DNA of 7,809 nucleotides. Source: Anaerolineae bacterium. GTDB lineage: Bacteria; Chloroflexota; Anaerolineae; 4572-78; NAK82. Below the pieces are notes generated by a model. The model ran no database searches, was not told where the DNA came from, and saw only the letters and a list, made by a program, of their open reading frames with translations. This document shows positions 6,118 through 7,809 of this stretch, one piece after another. A program made the position numbers and the translations under genes. The stretch spans positions 1 through 7,809 of the forward strand of contig JANXAX010000107.1 in assembly GCA_025062175.1 (NCBI GenBank), written 5' to 3'. Each line of letters starts with the position of its first letter. Position 1 is the stretch's first letter.

Positions 6118-6747
6118 CTACACCTCACGTCCCAACCACTGCTCGATGGTCGCCAGCGCGTCGGTCGGCATGATCAGATAATCGTGTCGCAACAGGTCGC
6201 GCACGTTGAGATAGCCGGCCTGCAACGTCAGCACGCCAGGCAAGTTGCGTGCCGCGAGCTCCACATTGGGATTATGACCGGCCAACAGAATCACAGCGCT
6301 GCCGTCCACATTCAAGTTTTTGAGCGTATCGACCATAGCGCGCGTTTTAGGCGTCTCTAGCTCCAGCTTATCCAACACAATGATGCGCTCGGCCGCTGCC
6401 TTGACCGACAATGCCGAACGCAGTGCCAAGCGACGCATCTTGCGCGGCATCTTTTGCACATAGCTGCGTGGATGCGGGCCGTGGGCGATACCTCCGCCCA
6501 CGAAGATCGGCGCATTCCGGCTTCCGTGACGTGCACGACCGGTACCCTTCTGCCGGTACCACTTCGCCTTCGTGCGATTGACTTCGCCGCGCGTCTTCGT
6601 GTCGTGAGTGCCCAGGCGTCGATTGGCTAACTGGCGTACCAGTGCCTGGTGCATCACCGGAATGTTCGGCTCGATGCCGAAGATATCATCCCGCAGCACC
6701 ACCTCGCCCACTCGCTCGCCTGCCATGTTCCTGACTACGACTTGCAT
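6118..6747 (-). CDS. rplD: 50S ribosomal protein L4
   Basis: L4 binds domain I of 23S rRNA early in assembly, and its long loop reaches the exit tunnel. The 209-residue product has the loop signature TRGEVNRTKAKWYRQKGTGR (52-71), followed by ARHGSRNAPIFVGGGIAHGP (72-91). Later come the LALRSALSVKA segment and the C-terminal Rossmann-like part with GYLNVRDLLRHDYLIMPTDA (178-197). In E. coli L4 also represses the S10 operon, mostly through the leader upstream of S10, which is outside this window. The ATG at 6745-6747 is three bases after the L3 stop, with a purine-rich GGAGA run in the L3 3' end. Confidence 0.98.
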   Translation of the reverse strand: MQVVVRNMAGERVGEVVLRDDIFGIEPNIPVMHQALVRQLANRRLGTHDTKTRGEVNRTKAKWYRQKGTGRARHGSRNAPIFVGGGIAHGPHPRSYVQKMPRKMRRLALRSALSVKAAAERIIVLDKLELETPKTRAMVDTLKNLNVDGSAVILLAGHNPNVELAARNLPGVLTLQAGYLNVRDLLRHDYLIMPTDALATIEQWLGREV

Positions 6748-6750
6748 CGC

Positions 6751-7401
6751 CTATCTCCGCTTCTTCGATACCGTGGTCTTTCGCGCTTCCCGAATGACGA
6801 GCAGACCGTTGCGTGCGCCGGGCACGGCCCCTTTGACCACCAGCAGATTACGTGCCGGGTCAACCATCATCACTTCAAGGTTCTGCACCGTCACGCGCTG
6901 ATTGCCCATTCGACCGGCCATACGTAGTCCCTTAAACACCCTGCCGGGTGTTGAACCGGCGCTGATTGCCCCAGGCGCGCGCCAGCGGTCGGACTGACCG
7001 TGCGTCTTCGGACCTCCACCAAAGCCATGACGTTTCACCACGCCAGCAAAGCCGCGCCCCTTGGAAAAGCCTGTCACGTCCACCAACATGCCAACCTGAA
7101 AGATGCCCACATCTATCTTCTGGCCCTCGTGATATTGATCGATGTCGCCCGTCCGGATCTCGCGCAAATAGCGCAGGGCCGGCGCATTGTGCTTAGTCAA
7201 GTGGACGCGCTGCGGCTTGGTCAAGCGGCTCGGTCTGATCTCCTCGAAGCCCAACTGGATCGCAGCATAGCCATCCCGTTCCGGAGTCTTCACCTGGGTC
7301 ACATAACATGGACCCGCCTGGATAACCGTCACCGGGATGACTTCTCCCTTATCGTTAAAAATCTGGCTCATTCCTAACTTTTTGCCCAGAATCCCTTTCA
7401 T
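6751..7401 (-). CDS. rplC: 50S ribosomal protein L3
   Basis: L3 is an early assembly protein whose extended loop reaches the peptidyl-transferase centre. The 216-residue product begins MKGILGKKLGMSQIFNDKGE and has the central signature VTGFSKGRGFAGVVKRHGFG (109-128), then THGQSDRWRAPGAIS (133-147) and STPGRVFKGLRMAGRMGNQR (150-169). Serine occupies position 150, just before TPG, where E. coli has the PrmB-methylated glutamine. The ATG at 7399-7401 has a GAGGA SD (7408-7412) 6 bases upstream that can be hidden in a small hairpin. A 20-codon frame in the preceding gap ends on this ATG (ATGA). Confidence 0.98.
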   Translation of the reverse strand: MKGILGKKLGMSQIFNDKGEVIPVTVIQAGPCYVTQVKTPERDGYAAIQLGFEEIRPSRLTKPQRVHLTKHNAPALRYLREIRTGDIDQYHEGQKIDVGIFQVGMLVDVTGFSKGRGFAGVVKRHGFGGGPKTHGQSDRWRAPGAISAGSTPGRVFKGLRMAGRMGNQRVTVQNLEVMMVDPARNLLVVKGAVPGARNGLLVIREARKTTVSKKRR

Positions 7402-7460
7402 CGCAATTCCTCACAAGGAAGGGGACTGTTCAGCGGCCAGATCGCTGCATCATCCCCCAT
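7398..7460 (-). CDS. Possible leader-like micro-ORF before L3 (20 codons)
   Basis: This frame encodes MGDDAAIWPLNSPLPCEELR and stops at a TGA (7398-7400) that overlaps the ATG of L3 as ATGA. Its ATG (7458-7460) has a very strong SD, AAAGGAGG (7467-7474), with 6-base spacing, better than many real genes here. The L3 SD and its small hairpin (7407-7420) lie inside it, so translation would open that hairpin and deliver ribosomes to L3. I know no family for the peptide; it is acidic at the start and has no obvious membrane segment or repeated attenuation codons. It begins 89 bases after the S10 stop. Translation is well supported by the SD; function is inference. Confidence 0.5.
   Translation of the reverse strand: MGDDAAIWPLNSPLPCEELR
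7407..7420 (-). promoter_or_regulatory. Small hairpin covering the L3 Shine-Dalgarno
   Basis: The minus strand reads TTCCT-TGTG-AGGAA, a perfect 5-base-pair stem with a 4-base loop. The 3' arm holds most of the L3 SD GAGGA (7408-7412). The stem is short and only marginally stable, but it lies inside the 20-codon frame that ends on the L3 start. Confidence 0.35.
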
Positions 7461-7466
7461 CCTGTC

Positions 7467-7474
7467 CCTCCTTT
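7467..7474 (-). promoter_or_regulatory. Strong Shine-Dalgarno not assigned to a ribosomal gene
   Basis: AAAGGAGG on the minus strand lies 66 bases before the L3 ATG, too far to serve it, but 6 bases before the ATG at 7458-7460 of a 20-codon frame. It is the main evidence that this frame is translated. Confidence 0.7.
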
Positions 7475-7508
7475 CTATTTGTGCTCAAGAGGGCACTGCT
7501 GCACCCGT

Positions 7509-7585
7509 CCCAGCAGGCAGATTAGCTCTCGCCCGTGGAACGAAAGACCTTACCTGATCTCGACATCAACCCCAGCAGGCAGATT
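7509..7585. repeat. 15-base direct repeat of the S10 3' coding end
   Basis: The 15-mer CCCAGCAGGCAGATT (plus strand) occurs at 7509-7523, in the gap after S10, and at 7571-7585, inside S10 where the minus strand encodes NLPAG near the C-terminus. The copies are 62 bases apart and identical, with little similarity in the flanks. It may be the remnant of a partial tandem duplication of the S10 3' end. Confidence 0.6.
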
Positions 7586-7809
7586 CAGGCGCACCAGCGC
7601 ATCGATGGTTTTCGAGCTGGGTTCGACCACGTCGATCAGACGTTTGTGCGTGCGGATCTCGAACTGCTCACGCGAATCCTTGTCGATGAAAGGTGAACGG
7701 ATGACGGTGAATCGTTCGATCCGCGTTGGCAAAGGCACCGGCCCTACCACGATGGCGCCTGTGCGCTCCGCAGCGTCTACGATCTGTCGCACGGATTGAT
7801 CCAAAACAC
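7550..7809 (-). CDS. rpsJ: 30S ribosomal protein S10 (5' end outside window)
   Basis: S10 is in the small-subunit head and also serves in transcription antitermination with NusB in other bacteria. Eighty-five residues are visible, starting VLDQSVRQIVDAAERTGA and ending LNLPAGVDVEIR. The central signature RSPFIDKDSREQFEIRTHKR and the following LIDVVEPSSKTIDAL are typical. The frame is open to the window edge; TTG at 7802-7804 is an internal leucine in VLDQS, not the start. Family length is about 102, so roughly 16-18 N-terminal residues are missing. The operon promoter and any leader would lie beyond the window. The stop is followed by a 148-base gap before L3. Confidence 0.97.
   Translation of the reverse strand, partial: VLDQSVRQIVDAAERTGAIVVGPVPLPTRIERFTVIRSPFIDKDSREQFEIRTHKRLIDVVEPSSKTIDALVRLNLPAGVDVEIR

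Noticed and set aside
5162..6181. Long plus-strand open frame of 339 codons opposite L2, L23 and L4
   Set aside because: It is antisense to three certain ribosomal genes, resembles no family, and is expected from GC-rich codon use on the other strand.
7461..7549. Possible promoter or terminator in the rest of the S10-L3 gap
   Set aside because: I found no convincing -35/-10 pair and no GC stem followed by a T-run, only a weak imperfect stem around GGGTGCAGCAGTGCCC.

Overview
This window is a conserved core ribosomal-protein operon, an S10 cluster running without a break into the spc cluster. All seventeen genes lie on the minus strand, so transcription runs from high to low coordinates. In transcription order they are rpsJ (S10, 5' end outside the window), rplC (L3), rplD (L4), rplW (L23), rplB (L2), rpsS (S19), rplV (L22), rpsC (S3), rplP (L16), rpmC (L29), rpsQ (S17), rplN (L14), rplX (L24), rplE (L5), rpsN (S14, zinc type), rpsH (S8) and rplF (L6, 3' end outside the window). 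This is the textbook bacterial gene order with nothing inserted or missing. No plus-strand gene, RNA gene, mobile element or CRISPR array is supported.

The organism is a bacterium with moderately GC-rich DNA and strong Shine-Dalgarno (SD) use. The short zinc-ribbon S14, the zinc-ribbon L24, the L16 N-terminus MLMPKRVKYRK and the general style of L2, L4 and L6 look most like Chloroflexota of the Anaerolineae type. That placement is from memory of the families, not from a search.

The genes are tightly packed. L3/L4, L4/L23, L2/S19, L16/L29 and L5/S14 are separated by only 2-3 bases. Several SD sites lie inside the preceding gene, as expected for translational coupling and matched synthesis of ribosomal parts. 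Two genes use non-ATG starts: TTG for S3 and GTG for S14.

The part worth a second look is the wider gaps. Three of them (S10-L3, S17-L14, L14-L24) each hold a tiny open frame of 19-34 codons whose TGA overlaps the ATG of the next ribosomal gene. Two of these frames also begin on the stop codon of the previous gene. In two gaps the SD of the downstream gene can fold into a hairpin that lies inside the tiny frame. Together these suggest bridging micro-ORFs that keep ribosomes moving across the gaps. The frames are visible in the sequence; that they are translated or functional is inference. A 15-base direct repeat of the S10 3' coding end in the S10-L3 gap and a hairpin just upstream of S3 are smaller oddities. 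I see no evidence of a wholly new system.
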